NCBI GenBank assembly: GCA_040755155.1 | Contig: JBFMBP010000104.1 | Coordinates: 1 to 63,979 of the forward strand | Length of the DNA stretch: 63,979 bases | DNA from: Candidatus Omnitrophota bacterium | GTDB taxonomy: Bacteria; Hinthialibacterota; Hinthialibacteria; Hinthialibacterales; Hinthialibacteraceae | Direction of reading: 5' to 3' | In this document: positions 1-8,173 of the stretch, piece by piece | Layout: each line of letters begins with the position of its first letter | Numbering within the stretch: position 1 is the first letter of the stretch | Notes under the pieces: generated by a model | What the model was told of the DNA's origin: nothing | Database searches by the model: none | What the model saw: the letters and a program-made list of their open reading frames with translations, nothing else | Program-made: the position numbers and the translations under genes

Positions 1-2
1 TT

Positions 3-1202
3 AAGGATTTGCCTTCCCATCCCGAACTTCCCGATCCGTTAACCATGTTCGACGGAACGCCGGTCAAAACCAAAGAGCAATGGTTCGAGCAGCGCCGCCC
101 CGAACTGAAAAAATTATTCCAACATTATATGTACGGCTACGCGCCGGAGCCGCCTAAAATTTCCGCCCAAGTAACGAAAACCGACCCCGCCGCCTTCGAC
201 GGCAAGGCGACGTTGAAAGAGGTGGAAATCCGATTTACTGAGTTGCCGGAAAATGCTCCCCGCATTCATCTGGTGCTTTTCGTCCCCAATCGGAAAAAAG
301 GTCCCTTCCCCGTTTTTCTGGGATTGAACGATTTGGGCAATCAGGTTGTTGCGCCTGTTTCCAGTTTGACCATCGATAGCAGCGTCGAATTGGACGAACG
401 CCTCAAAAAAGCGAACGCCGCCGCCCGCGGCAGCCAGACGGATTTCTGGCGCGTGGAAAACAGCCTTGATCGCGGATACGCCTTCGCCACTTTCTATCAA
501 GGCGACATCGATCACGATAAGAACGACTTCACGGACGGCATCCATCCCTTTTATCCCAACTTGCCCGGCCCTCAAGAAGCTCGCTGGGGAACGATCGCCG
601 CTTGGGCCTGGGGCTTGCAGCGCGGTGTGGATTATCTCTCAACGGATACCGATATCGATAAGACGAAAATCTGCTTGATCGGCCATTCCCGCCGCGGCAA
701 GACGGCTTTGCTGGCCGCCGCTTTCGACGAACGAGTCGCCATCGCCGTTCCTCATCAATCTGGAACCGGCGGCTGCGCCCTCAGCCGCAACAACAACCAG
801 GAAACCGTAGAGCGCATCAACCGCGTTTTCCCCCATTGGTTCAACGATATTTTTCCCCAATTCAACAACAACGAAGACAAATTGCCCTTCGATCAGCATC
901 TGCTGATGGCGCTCATCGCTCCCCGAGCTTTGATGGATACGGCGGGACTTCAAGACGAATGGGCTAATTACGAAAACGCCTTGAAATCGCTAAAGGCGGC
1001 GGATAAGGTATACAAATTTCTCGGTTGCCAAGGATTGGTCGGAAATGGCGTCATTGAAGGAGACGCCCCGATTGCAACGGATAATGTTGGAGAAATCCTG
1101 CAATACCGCCGCGACGAAAAGCATACGCTGAACCTCGGCTATTGGGATAAAATCCTCGATTTCGCCGACGTCTATTTTCAAAAGCGGGAAAAGACGAAGT
1201 GA
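3..1202 (+). CDS. Glucuronoyl esterase / acetylxylan esterase-like alpha/beta hydrolase (CE15-like), 5' partial
   Basis: The reading frame is open to the left edge, so the true start and any signal peptide lie outside; the first visible residues already look like mature protein (HPELPDPLTMFDGTPV). The fold is an alpha/beta hydrolase. The nucleophile elbow GHSRRGKTA near visible residue 225 resembles the GCSRxGK elbow of CE15 glucuronoyl esterases, and a histidine in EKHTLNLGYWDKI near the C-terminus is placed like the catalytic His. CE15 enzymes cut the ester between glucuronoxylan side chains and lignin alcohols; related acetylxylan esterases deacetylate xylan, and the sequence alone does not separate the two. 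It fits the other secreted polysaccharide-degrading enzymes in the window (GH20, GH36-like, GH106-like). The family call is fairly firm, the substrate is inference. Confidence 0.75.
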   Translation, partial: KDLPSHPELPDPLTMFDGTPVKTKEQWFEQRRPELKKLFQHYMYGYAPEPPKISAQVTKTDPAAFDGKATLKEVEIRFTELPENAPRIHLVLFVPNRKKGPFPVFLGLNDLGNQVVAPVSSLTIDSSVELDERLKKANAAARGSQTDFWRVENSLDRGYAFATFYQGDIDHDKNDFTDGIHPFYPNLPGPQEARWGTIAAWAWGLQRGVDYLSTDTDIDKTKICLIGHSRRGKTALLAAAFDERVAIAVPHQSGTGGCALSRNNNQETVERINRVFPHWFNDIFPQFNNNEDKLPFDQHLLMALIAPRALMDTAGLQDEWANYENALKSLKAADKVYKFLGCQGLVGNGVIEGDAPIATDNVGEILQYRRDEKHTLNLGYWDKILDFADVYFQKREKTK

Positions 1203-1225
1203 TGAATGATGAATAATTATATTCG

Positions 1226-1257
1226 TAGAGTAGGCTCAAAGCGAAGCGCAGCCCACC
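1226..1257. repeat. REP-like hairpin, family 1, copy 1
   Basis: Imperfect palindrome with a conserved loop core CAAAGCGAAGCGC between a slightly degenerate left arm (GTAGGCT) and AGCCCACC. Further copies lie at 1371, 31724, 34899 and 59676, all in the same orientation. It could be a folded transcript end or a mobilised REP; there is no coding potential. Confidence 0.7.
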
Positions 1258-1286
1258 ACGTCCTAAAGAAAAATGATTGAGAAGCC

Positions 1287-1360
1287 TTGGCTCGGCGGGA
1301 GCCTCGCCCTCCCTTCTTGTTTGAATGCGAATCCAGGGAGGGCGAATCTCCTGATGAGCC
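1287..1360. repeat. Long imperfect hairpin between genes
   Basis: A perfect 10-base inverted pair (TCGCCCTCCC at 1304 and GGGAGGGCGA at 1336) is extended outward by GGCTC...GGGAG and CTCCT...GAGCC. It sits between the two family 1 hairpins in the 325-base gap after the esterase, which otherwise holds nothing recognisable. It may end the esterase transcript, but no T-run follows it. Confidence 0.5.
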
Positions 1361-1370
1361 AGATTCGTAA

Positions 1371-1400
1371 GGTGGGCTCAACGCGAAGCGCAGCCCACCT
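1371..1400. repeat. REP-like hairpin, family 1, copy 2
   Basis: Near-perfect stem GGTGGGCT / AGCCCACC around CAACGCGAAGCGC. It is the best-preserved stem of the five copies and lies 145 bases from copy 1, in the same orientation. Confidence 0.75.
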
Positions 1401-1480
1401 AATTACTTTTCCCTCCGCTTCGTAAAAAAAATGTCATAGTTATTCCCTTTCCGCGTTAAGGATGTATAAAATACATTTCG

Positions 1481-1502
1481 CATCCCTTTATAGAAAGGGA
1501 TG
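1481..1502. promoter_or_regulatory. Perfect 9-bp inverted repeat upstream of the 1528 gene
   Basis: CATCCCTTT and AAAGGGATG enclose ATAG, 25 bases before the start codon and just downstream of a TATAAA box at 1465-1470. The position fits either an operator at the transcription start or a 5' leader hairpin. No regulator can be named. Confidence 0.4.
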
Positions 1503-1527
1503 ACGCTAATCGAAGGAGAATAAGTAA

Positions 1528-2670
1528 ATGAATCACGCGTACGGCGCATCGTCATTCTTACGCATGGGATTGGTTGCAGTCTTGCTAACGATCCTGTCGG
1601 TCCCGTCATTGACGGCGGTGGAATTGCCGTTGGTTACGGAAGAAGGCATCATCGCGGGAGAAATGAACATCGAATTTCAAACGCGAACATCCCGCGACCT
1701 TACCGGTAAACTGGCGGAAGGATCCCCCGCCGAAAACACAAAAGATAAATACGAGTTCGCTTTGAACGTCGCTAAAACCACGGAATTCTCAGGCTCTATC
1801 ACCCGCCAGCCCCGTTTGTTCAGCAAAATGTTGGGCCGTGAAAAACAACCGGCGGAATTGCAATACGACGTTACCTTGTCCGTCCGTAATCCCTCCAATT
1901 TGGATCAGAAGAGAAGCGTGGGCAAATGGGTCGGCCTCGTCCCCGTCGACGATAAAGGCGTCTATCGCCTGGACGGCGGAAGCGCGAAGGGCAGCCCGCT
2001 GCGCATGGCTATCGACTCTATCGGTTCCGCCCAAGGATTTACGGAAAATTTCGGCGGCCAATTGGCCGGAAAAACTTCGGAGAAAAAGGGCCTTGTTCCT
2101 TATACCTTCTCCCGGCTGATTGCTGGTAAAAAAGTCGATATTCAAGTGAAAAACAGCGATCCCATGCGCTTCGAGAACATCGTTCTCGCCGCTGGTCCGG
2201 CAAAAAGTTACCCCAAAACCGCCGTCAACGGCCGCTTGGATTACGATTACGAAACCGGCAACTGGTACACCGACGGCATCCGCTTCCGCTATTCGCTGGA
2301 GGGCGCGGATTGCGAGGACGTCGTGACGGGATCGATCAAATGGGTGGAAGATCCCAACCGCGATCAAAACGGAAAAGGAAAATACGAATTCAACCTGCGC
2401 TTCAACGAAGATAAAAATCAGTCGGCCACCAGCGAAAGCGACGTCTTCAAAGGCGGCGCCAGCAACGAAGAGGCGTTCTTCTTCGTCGACAATACCGTCC
2501 CCAGCCTGACGGGAACCATCGAATACGCCGATCAGATGATTCCGGGAAAAGACCTTCCCGCCAGCAGCAAGATTACCTACAAACTGAACGCCAACAAACT
2601 GACCAAACAACAAGTCGTCAATTTCGTCAAACTATGGCTGATCTGCGTCGGACCTACAAACGACGAATGA
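1528..2670 (+). CDS. Secreted protein of unknown function
   Basis: 380 residues that I do not recognise. The N-terminus has a signal peptide (hydrophobic MGLVAVLLTILSVP, likely cleavage after SLTA near residue 31), so export is likely. The remainder is charged and Gly/Asn-rich, without Cys pairs or enzyme motifs. Two stretches echo each other, KDKYEFALNVAK near residue 72 and KGKYEFNLRFNE near residue 285, each in a segment about propagating extended strands; this could mean two related beta-sandwich domains. The start is supported by GAAGGAG seven bases upstream of the ATG. A good intrinsic terminator follows, so the gene is probably monocistronic. Its neighbours suggest a role at the cell surface, but nothing more specific. 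Confidence 0.75.
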   Translation: MNHAYGASSFLRMGLVAVLLTILSVPSLTAVELPLVTEEGIIAGEMNIEFQTRTSRDLTGKLAEGSPAENTKDKYEFALNVAKTTEFSGSITRQPRLFSKMLGREKQPAELQYDVTLSVRNPSNLDQKRSVGKWVGLVPVDDKGVYRLDGGSAKGSPLRMAIDSIGSAQGFTENFGGQLAGKTSEKKGLVPYTFSRLIAGKKVDIQVKNSDPMRFENIVLAAGPAKSYPKTAVNGRLDYDYETGNWYTDGIRFRYSLEGADCEDVVTGSIKWVEDPNRDQNGKGKYEFNLRFNEDKNQSATSESDVFKGGASNEEAFFFVDNTVPSLTGTIEYADQMIPGKDLPASSKITYKLNANKLTKQQVVNFVKLWLICVGPTNDE

Positions 2671-2723
2671 AAACGGCTTGTCAAGACGCCATTATTACGA
2701 ACGAATAACCAGCCGCTAAAGCG

Positions 2724-2762
2724 AACGCCCCTTCGGAATTCATCCCGATGGGGCGTTTCATT
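2724..2762 (+). terminator. Intrinsic terminator after the secreted protein
   Basis: Stem AACGCCCC (2724-2731) pairs with GGGGCGTT (2750-2757) and is followed by a short T-rich tail, 54 bases after the stop codon of the upstream gene. Confidence 0.7.
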
Positions 2763-2843
2763 GAAATTCTTTCTCTCATCATCCTAAAAACGGCAGTTGG
2801 CAATTTGTTTGAGAATATTAATCCTCCTTGGTTCTTCTCCAAA

Positions 2844-3888
2844 TTATATGGGTGAAGGAATAGGGATACCCGGAAAAGCGGCTCGAAGTTTCAAGGCAAA
2901 ATAGTCTATATCATGTTACCCTAAAGCGATCCGTTTAATGACTTTGGCTTTGTTGTTGATCGCTTTCAATAAGGAAGAATGGATCGGATAAAGGAAGTTC
3001 GCCGCTATCCCTTCCCAATGCTTCCTGAGCATACGGGCGAATTTCTTCAATGGCTCGATTTTCGAATAGATCGCCCGGCGATACCAGTCCCGGAAATAGG
3101 TCTCGGCCCATTGCGGAGACCGGTAGTCCCACAGCGGCTTCAAATCCTTATTCGAAACATGCACGGCGTTGATCGGTTTGTTCAGCGCCAGTAACTCCGA
3201 GAGTCGAATGCGCTTTTTTCCCCGCACTTTCGCGCGATTTCTCAGGAGAAGATAGCGCGAGCCTTTAATGACTTCCCGCGTCTTCATGGAGGCCCGCTTG
3301 AATTCTCGGCGACGCACTTGATCGACGACTTGGGCCATGCGGGAAAGAATATGGAACTTGTCGAACACGAGGCGTGCTTGCGGACAATGCTTTTTCGTGG
3401 CTTTCATAAAAGCCGGCCACATGTCCATGGCCACCGCTTCGATTTGGCGGCAGCGCTTCTTCCCCAGCTTTCGGTAAAACCGATTCAAGGCTTTTTCCGC
3501 CCAGCCATTCTCCACTTACACCACGCGCTTTGTAATAAAGTCGACGATCACCGTCACGCAACTATGTCCCTTCTTGATCGCCAATTCGTCGATCGCAACC
3601 TTCGCAAGCCGTCGTAATTCGGCGAATTCAGCCGCTTCTCCAACGTTTGCTTGTCGATTCGCTTCACCGCCTTCCAATCCATGTCGAGAAATCGCGCTAC
3701 GGCCTTCACCGACGCTAACTCGCAAAGACGCGCTACCTATTCTTCAAACCGCATCGTGCTTCTCCCATAGGGAGGCAGCCAGTCCAGACGCTCCGTCTTC
3801 ACTCCGCAATGAGGACATTCCACCCGTACTTGAAAGAACACGAGATACACATCCCATTTCCCGAACGGAAGATCGCGCACGTGGGGGA
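2844..3888 (-). pseudogene. ISL3-family transposase, broken
   Basis: Read right to left, the pieces form one ISL3 transposase: an N-terminal zinc finger piece (RVECPHCG, then LDWLPPYGRSTMRFEE), a helix-turn-helix region (VARLCELASVKAVARFLDM), the catalytic start (LAIDELAIKKGHS, then AVAMDMWPAF) and a C-terminus with LRAAFPGIP. At least four lesions interrupt it: TAG at 3737-3739, a one-base loss near 3600 (GLRRL runs out of frame before VAIDELAIKKG), TAA at 3516-3518 and TAA at 2916-2918. The extreme N-terminus is missing because the sequence switches to IS21 near 3888. The element cannot make a working transposase. The largest intact stretch is 2916-3515. Confidence 0.85.
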
Positions 3889-4669
3889 AGGTCATGACAA
3901 GGGAGGCGTGGAGAGCCGCGGCAAAGGCATTCGCCTGCAGCATCTCACCCCGATTCCGCAAGGCGAATCGTTGGCGGAGATTTCCCAAGCGTTGCTCGCA
4001 AGGATGGAGAAAGCGTTCGCCGTCAAGAAGGATGCCCAAGGCCAGAGCGTAATCGGGAAGATCGAAGAAGAGCGCCGCCATCTGCGCGCTTTGCCGCTTC
4101 GTCCGTTCGATCCCAGCCGCCTGGTTCTGGTCTCCATGAGCAGTCAATCGACCGTGCGCCTGGAAGGAGCCTTGTATTCGTTTCCATCGCATTGGGCGCG
4201 GCTTGACGCGGCGGCGTATGTGGGAGTCGACCAGGCGCGCATCGTACGCCGGGGCGAAACCATGACCTATCCCAAGAAACGCCGGGGCGAGAAGCAGATT
4301 TGCTACCGCCATTATTTGCGCGAGCTGACACGTAAGCCGCAAGTCGCTCCCGAGTTGATGACGGAGTTGGGGGAGCTGTTCCAGCGTTTATGGAAACTAT
4401 TTGAGGAGATGCACTGTGGCAAAGAGACGGGCCGGGTAATAGCCAAGGTGCTGCAAACCATTGTCGATCATTCGTTGTAAGAAGTGGAGAAAGCAGTTTA
4501 GAGCGCGTTGCAAGCCGATCGCGTGGATTTACTGGGCTTGGCGCGATTCAAGCGGGAAGCGGAATCGCGGACGGTTCCGGTTCCCGAAGCCTTGAAAGAA
4601 TTCGTGATCGAGAAAGTGCAGGCCGCCGATTACGATTTTCTGTTGCGGGGAGGATGCCATGAACAATAG
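3889..4669 (+). pseudogene. IS21-family transposase IstA, C-terminal remnant
   Basis: The stretch starting HDKGGVESRGKG matches the middle of IstA just after the integrase core; the N-terminal DNA-binding and DDE region is absent, cut at the junction with the ISL3 remnant near 3888. The C-terminal part continues (SSQSTVRLEGALYSFPSHW) but carries stops TAA at 4478-4480 and TAG at 4499-4501 before the natural end at 4667-4669, which overlaps the istB start as in intact IS21 elements. Known IstA proteins are about 400-500 residues; about 260 codons survive here. It is non-functional. Confidence 0.8.
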
Positions 4670-5414
4670 CGCTCTCCACGCCGTCATTCAGGAATACGGA
4701 AAAGAACGGAACGTCCCCGCGATCATGCGCCTGTATCCCGAAATCGCCCGCCTGGCGCGGGATGGGGAGTATCGGTACGAGGAGTTTCTCAAACAGGTGC
4801 TCGAAGCCGAGGCGGGAGAACGCCGCGGCCACTGCGCCGAGAAGCGGATTCGACAGGCACTCTTTCCAGACCGCAAAACGCTGGATCAAATTAATTGGAC
4901 GGCGTTATGGGGAATCGCCAAACCGAATGTTCTCGAACTGGCTAGTTGCGAATACGTCGAACAAGGCCACGACGTCGTTCTGGCGGGACCGATCGGAACG
5001 GAAAAAACCCATCTGGCTATTGCGTTGGGCATGGAAGCCGCCCGCCGCCGCTACCGAGTGGCGTTCACCCGCGCTTCCGATCTCGTGCGGGATTTGATGG
5101 AGGCCAAAGACGAACGCACGCTGGGCCGCCTTCATCAACGCTGCTTGGGAGTCAGTCTCTTGATCGTCGACGAGCTAGGATTCACGCCCTTCGACAAGAC
5201 GGAAGGGGAATTGCTTTTCAATCTTCTCGCCGACCGCTACGAACGCCGTTCCACAATCGTCACGACCAACCTTGATTTCGGCGAATGGGTGCAGGTCTTC
5301 AGCAGTGAAAAACTGGCCACGGCGCTGCTCTATCGCCTGATTCATCACGCCCAGATTCTCACGACCAAGGGAGCTTCGTACCGAACCCGGCGTAAAAGCG
5401 AGAAAAACGAGTGA
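4659..5414 (+). CDS. istB: IS21-family helper ATPase IstB with altered Walker A
   Basis: 251 residues, full length for IstB, the AAA+ ATPase that loads target DNA for IstA. It has the conserved opening (IMRLYPEIARLARDGEYRYEEFL), a Walker A region near residue 113, Walker B LLIVDELGF near residue 168, and sensor region TTNLDFGEW. The Walker A reads GPIGTEKTH where the family has GPPGTGKTH; glycine before the lysine is replaced by glutamate, which should impair nucleotide binding. Since its IstA partner is also broken, this reading frame is probably on its way to decay despite having no stop. The start ATG overlaps the end of the istA remnant, which is the normal IS21 arrangement. Confidence 0.85.
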   Translation: MNNSALHAVIQEYGKERNVPAIMRLYPEIARLARDGEYRYEEFLKQVLEAEAGERRGHCAEKRIRQALFPDRKTLDQINWTALWGIAKPNVLELASCEYVEQGHDVVLAGPIGTEKTHLAIALGMEAARRRYRVAFTRASDLVRDLMEAKDERTLGRLHQRCLGVSLLIVDELGFTPFDKTEGELLFNLLADRYERRSTIVTTNLDFGEWVQVFSSEKLATALLYRLIHHAQILTTKGASYRTRRKSEKNE

Positions 5415-5677
5415 GCGCTCCAACGGCGGGTTGTGGATCGCGCCGCGTCTGCCGCGGCCTGTGCACAAATGATCGAACCGCCTGAACGGCGGCCCTCCAT
5501 TTGCGCACAGTCCACTTGGATAAGTCTTCGACTTACCCACAGCCGCTTGGATAACTGCGCCAACAACCGCGCAGTTATCCACACGCTCCACAACCATGCG
5601 GATACCGAAAAATCATCGATTCTCTTTGAAAAAAAAACTTGCAATAAGAATTCTGGAAGAGTAAAACATCACTGGGG

Positions 5678-5724
5678 TGGGTCAAAAACCAATCGTTGCC
5701 CTGGGTCAATTTCCAACCGTTGCC
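5678..5724. repeat. IS21 right-end tandem terminal repeats
   Basis: Two 23-base units, starting TGGGTCAA and ending CGTTGCC, lie at 5678-5700 and 5702-5724 and differ at four positions. Repeated internal copies of the terminal sequence are typical IS21 ends. The recombinase remnant starts directly after the second unit, so this is the boundary of the insertion. The stretch 5415-5677 before it is IS-internal non-coding DNA. Confidence 0.7.
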
Positions 5725-6148
5725 AACAGAAACCGCCGGTTGCCTTCGAGAATACCTGGAAGAACAAGGGATTGATGCAAGAAAACCAGTCACCGTCTTC
5801 TTCAACCATCTGGGAACTCCACTTAGCCGATTTGGTATTCGCTACCTTCTGACCAAATATTTGCGAAAGGTCTATCCCCAACGACCCTCTCTGCAAAAGA
5901 AACGACTCCATCCCCATAGTCTGCGACACAGTTTGGCGATGCATTTGCTGAAATCCGGTGTGGACCTCTGTTCTATCGCTAATTGGTTGGGACATGTCAG
6001 TGTGGTTACCACGAACAAGTATGTAACTTTGGATTTAGATATGAAAAGACAAGCCCTCGCCAAAGCCCAACCTTTGGTTGAGACGACCGGGAATTCCAAA
6101 TCGTGGAGGCAAGATCCCGATATCATCGCATGGTTGGAGTCTCTATGA
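5725..6148 (+). pseudogene. Tyrosine recombinase, C-terminal fragment
   Basis: The surviving 140 residues hold the second half of a phage/Xer-type catalytic domain: HPHSLRHSLAMHLL (catalytic His-x-x-Arg), WLGHVSVVTTNKY (Gly-His and the nucleophile Tyr). The N-terminal DNA-binding domain and first catalytic Arg are missing; the sequence upstream is the IS21 end, so the insertion cut the gene. The stop overlaps the ATG of a 24-codon open frame (6145-6219) in an ATGA arrangement, as between co-translated recombinases in multi-recombinase elements, but that second frame has also decayed. It cannot be active. It was probably part of the mobile DNA that replaced the 3' end of the cas operon. Confidence 0.75.
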
Positions 6149-6231
6149 ATAGCTATTCCGGGAGAAAATTAATGTGGAGTTATTTGATGAAATACACCCA
6201 CAGGAAGGAGAACAACTAAAATATCTTACCA

Positions 6232-7431
6232 TTAATAAACACTCACCATTAGCGCAATATGAGGCGCTGGAAGTTCTTGAGACTCGGTTGACAGTCCGAA
6301 TACGATGCGCATAAATTTGGGATCAGATTCGAGGCTTGAACCGTCATTTCGAGTAATGGAAAAATCTTCAAACCATCGTTCGATATTTTGAACCAGCGAT
6401 TCGAACGATCCTTCCATCCAGTCGCGCACCATTACCCGGCCCGCTGCACCGGAAAGAGTTAAAGCATAATAGACGTTATTGGATAAATCAGTTCTTTTTC
6501 CGGTATGAATGGCTTGTAAAAGTTCTTTGGCTTTTTTTTGCGCGATTTGTTCTTCATTTTCTCCTGGATCAATGAGGATTTGAAAAGGATTTTCTTCTTC
6601 TGGTATGTGTGTTTTGAACCAGGGGACGACAAACGCCTCGCCAATCCTTTGCCCATGATTTTGGATCAATCCATTTAGAGAATTGCGATATTGGAATGCT
6701 TCGGCTTCTGAAACTGCGCAGTTCGAACCTTGTTGGAGACCATAGGAACAAAAAGCGTCTTTATCAAAACTGATTAGCCGATCTCCAGTCGCTAAACCGC
6801 CAACCGATGAAAGTCCCTTGATGGTTGGATTGGAGGTTAAAGGCTCTACGGATTGGCCGCTGAGAATGGAAATCATTCCATTTTTCTTGGATTCTTTTTC
6901 AAGGGAGGATCGAAATTCGCGCCAACAATTGTGCCATACATCCATTTCAACGGGAAACGGAATTCCAAATTCATTTTTTAATGCCAAAGTAATTGAGTCG
7001 CTTGGTTTGGCTTTAAGGTCATGAAATCTTTCGTTGATTTTGTTTATCGAATCTTGATCGGAGATTGTATGAGCAACCTTTTCAAAAAAGGGAAAGATTG
7101 AGGAAACTTCATGTAAATATTTAACAAAAAACGAATGTTTTTCTTTGGATTTTTTAATATTTTTCTCTTCTTCATCTTTTTTAATCAATAATGTGACAAC
7201 CGAGGTGGTCTCGATTAAAAAATGGCATCGCGTTTCATTGCCGCCGACTAATTCAGGTTGAGAAAGATCTGGACATTTCTCGAATAATCTCCCTTTTCTT
7301 TTTTTGTCATTCGGATCGGCCAGATCTAGCGCCTCTAAAAAATCTCCTTCGTTGTCAAATACCATCGCCCAGCGGACAATTTTTGAAGTAAATCCCGGTT
7401 CGCTCTCTCCTTTAGGCAGATAATTCAGCAT
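6232..7431 (-). pseudogene. cas8c: CRISPR-associated protein Cas8c/Csd1, C-terminally truncated
   Basis: 399 residues matching the large subunit of the type I-C Cascade complex, which recognises the PAM and helps hold the R-loop. Visible landmarks are the opening WAMVFDNEGDFLEALDLAD, KGRLFEKCPDLSQPELVGG, and the segment ALTLSGAAGRVMVRDWMEGS preceding RWFEDF. Family members are usually about 550-650 residues; this one stops just after ELPAPHIALM, where homologues continue for another 150 or more. The end lies 84 bases from the recombinase fragment, so a rearrangement probably removed the 3' part together with cas7, cas4, cas1 and cas2. The start overlaps the end of cas5c by 7 bases, which preserves the original operon structure. 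The family call is firm; activity is unlikely. Confidence 0.85.
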
Positions 7432-8153
7432 TTCTCTTTACCCCCTTGATTCGGTTTGCGTACGGCTTCGCTTTCGTAAGCGGGAACGGATAGAACGCCT
7501 TTTTCGACTATGGCGTGAAAAAAACTAATAAATTGCGGATAATCTTCTTTTCCCCGGCGAGGCATTGAGAGATCGAAAACGTCGTATAACATCCAACCGA
7601 CGTCGCGATTGTCTTGAATCGGCGGCGGATTGTCGGCCTGTTTTTCATCTACTAGACGGAAATAAGCCGGAAATTCGCGGCAGCCGAAATAGGGTTGATA
7701 GAAACATTTCCCGTGTCTTGCGCGGCGTTGGAATTGAGGGGAGGCGCCGTTGAGGTTGGAGCCGCCAAATGGCTTCATTTAGGCGTACAATCGATAACGG
7801 ACATCGCAAAGCGCCATTGTCTGCCGTTGAGTACGTCCTCTAGTTTCATCTTCGCCGTCCGCCCATATAGGTTCGGGTTCTTTGTTCCCTTCCATCCATT
7901 GTTTTACGGTTCGCTCGGCTGGTCCTTTGCCTTTCACTTCATTTCGTCGCAACGCGATGTATTTCGGCGGAGCGAGAATATCGATTTGTACAATCTGCCA
8001 GCGAAATTCAGGCTTCCAGTACACCGCCTCGAAGATGCCGCGAGCGGCGGAGGGGGTAATCACCGGATAACTAAACCGCTCGACTTTCATTTCGGGACAG
8101 GTGAAACAGGCGAAATCGCCCCAAACTTCCAAAATCTGCCTTTCGGATTGCAT
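7425..8153 (-). pseudogene. cas5c: Type I-C Cas5c, interrupted by an in-frame stop
   Basis: Cas5c (Csd5) normally processes pre-crRNA in type I-C systems, replacing Cas6. Two same-frame stretches join into one protein: residues 1-124 begin MQSERQILEVWGDFACFTCPEMKV (typical family start WGxxAxFxxPExKVER) and end DVRYRLYA; after TAA at 7779-7781 the match continues as FQRRARHGKCFYQPYFGCREFPAYF to the C-terminus, about 240 codons in total. An ATG directly follows the stop, so a second peptide could be started, but the break falls inside the conserved fold. The gene lies 20 bases after cas3 and overlaps cas8c. A sequencing error is possible; with cas3 and cas8c also damaged, true decay is more likely. 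Confidence 0.8.
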
Positions 8154-8173
8154 GATCGTTCTCCTTTCTATTC

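Noticed and set aside
1789-2613. 274-codon minus-strand frame
   Set aside because: Shadow of the secreted protein gene, which has a signal peptide, ribosome binding site and terminator on the plus strand.
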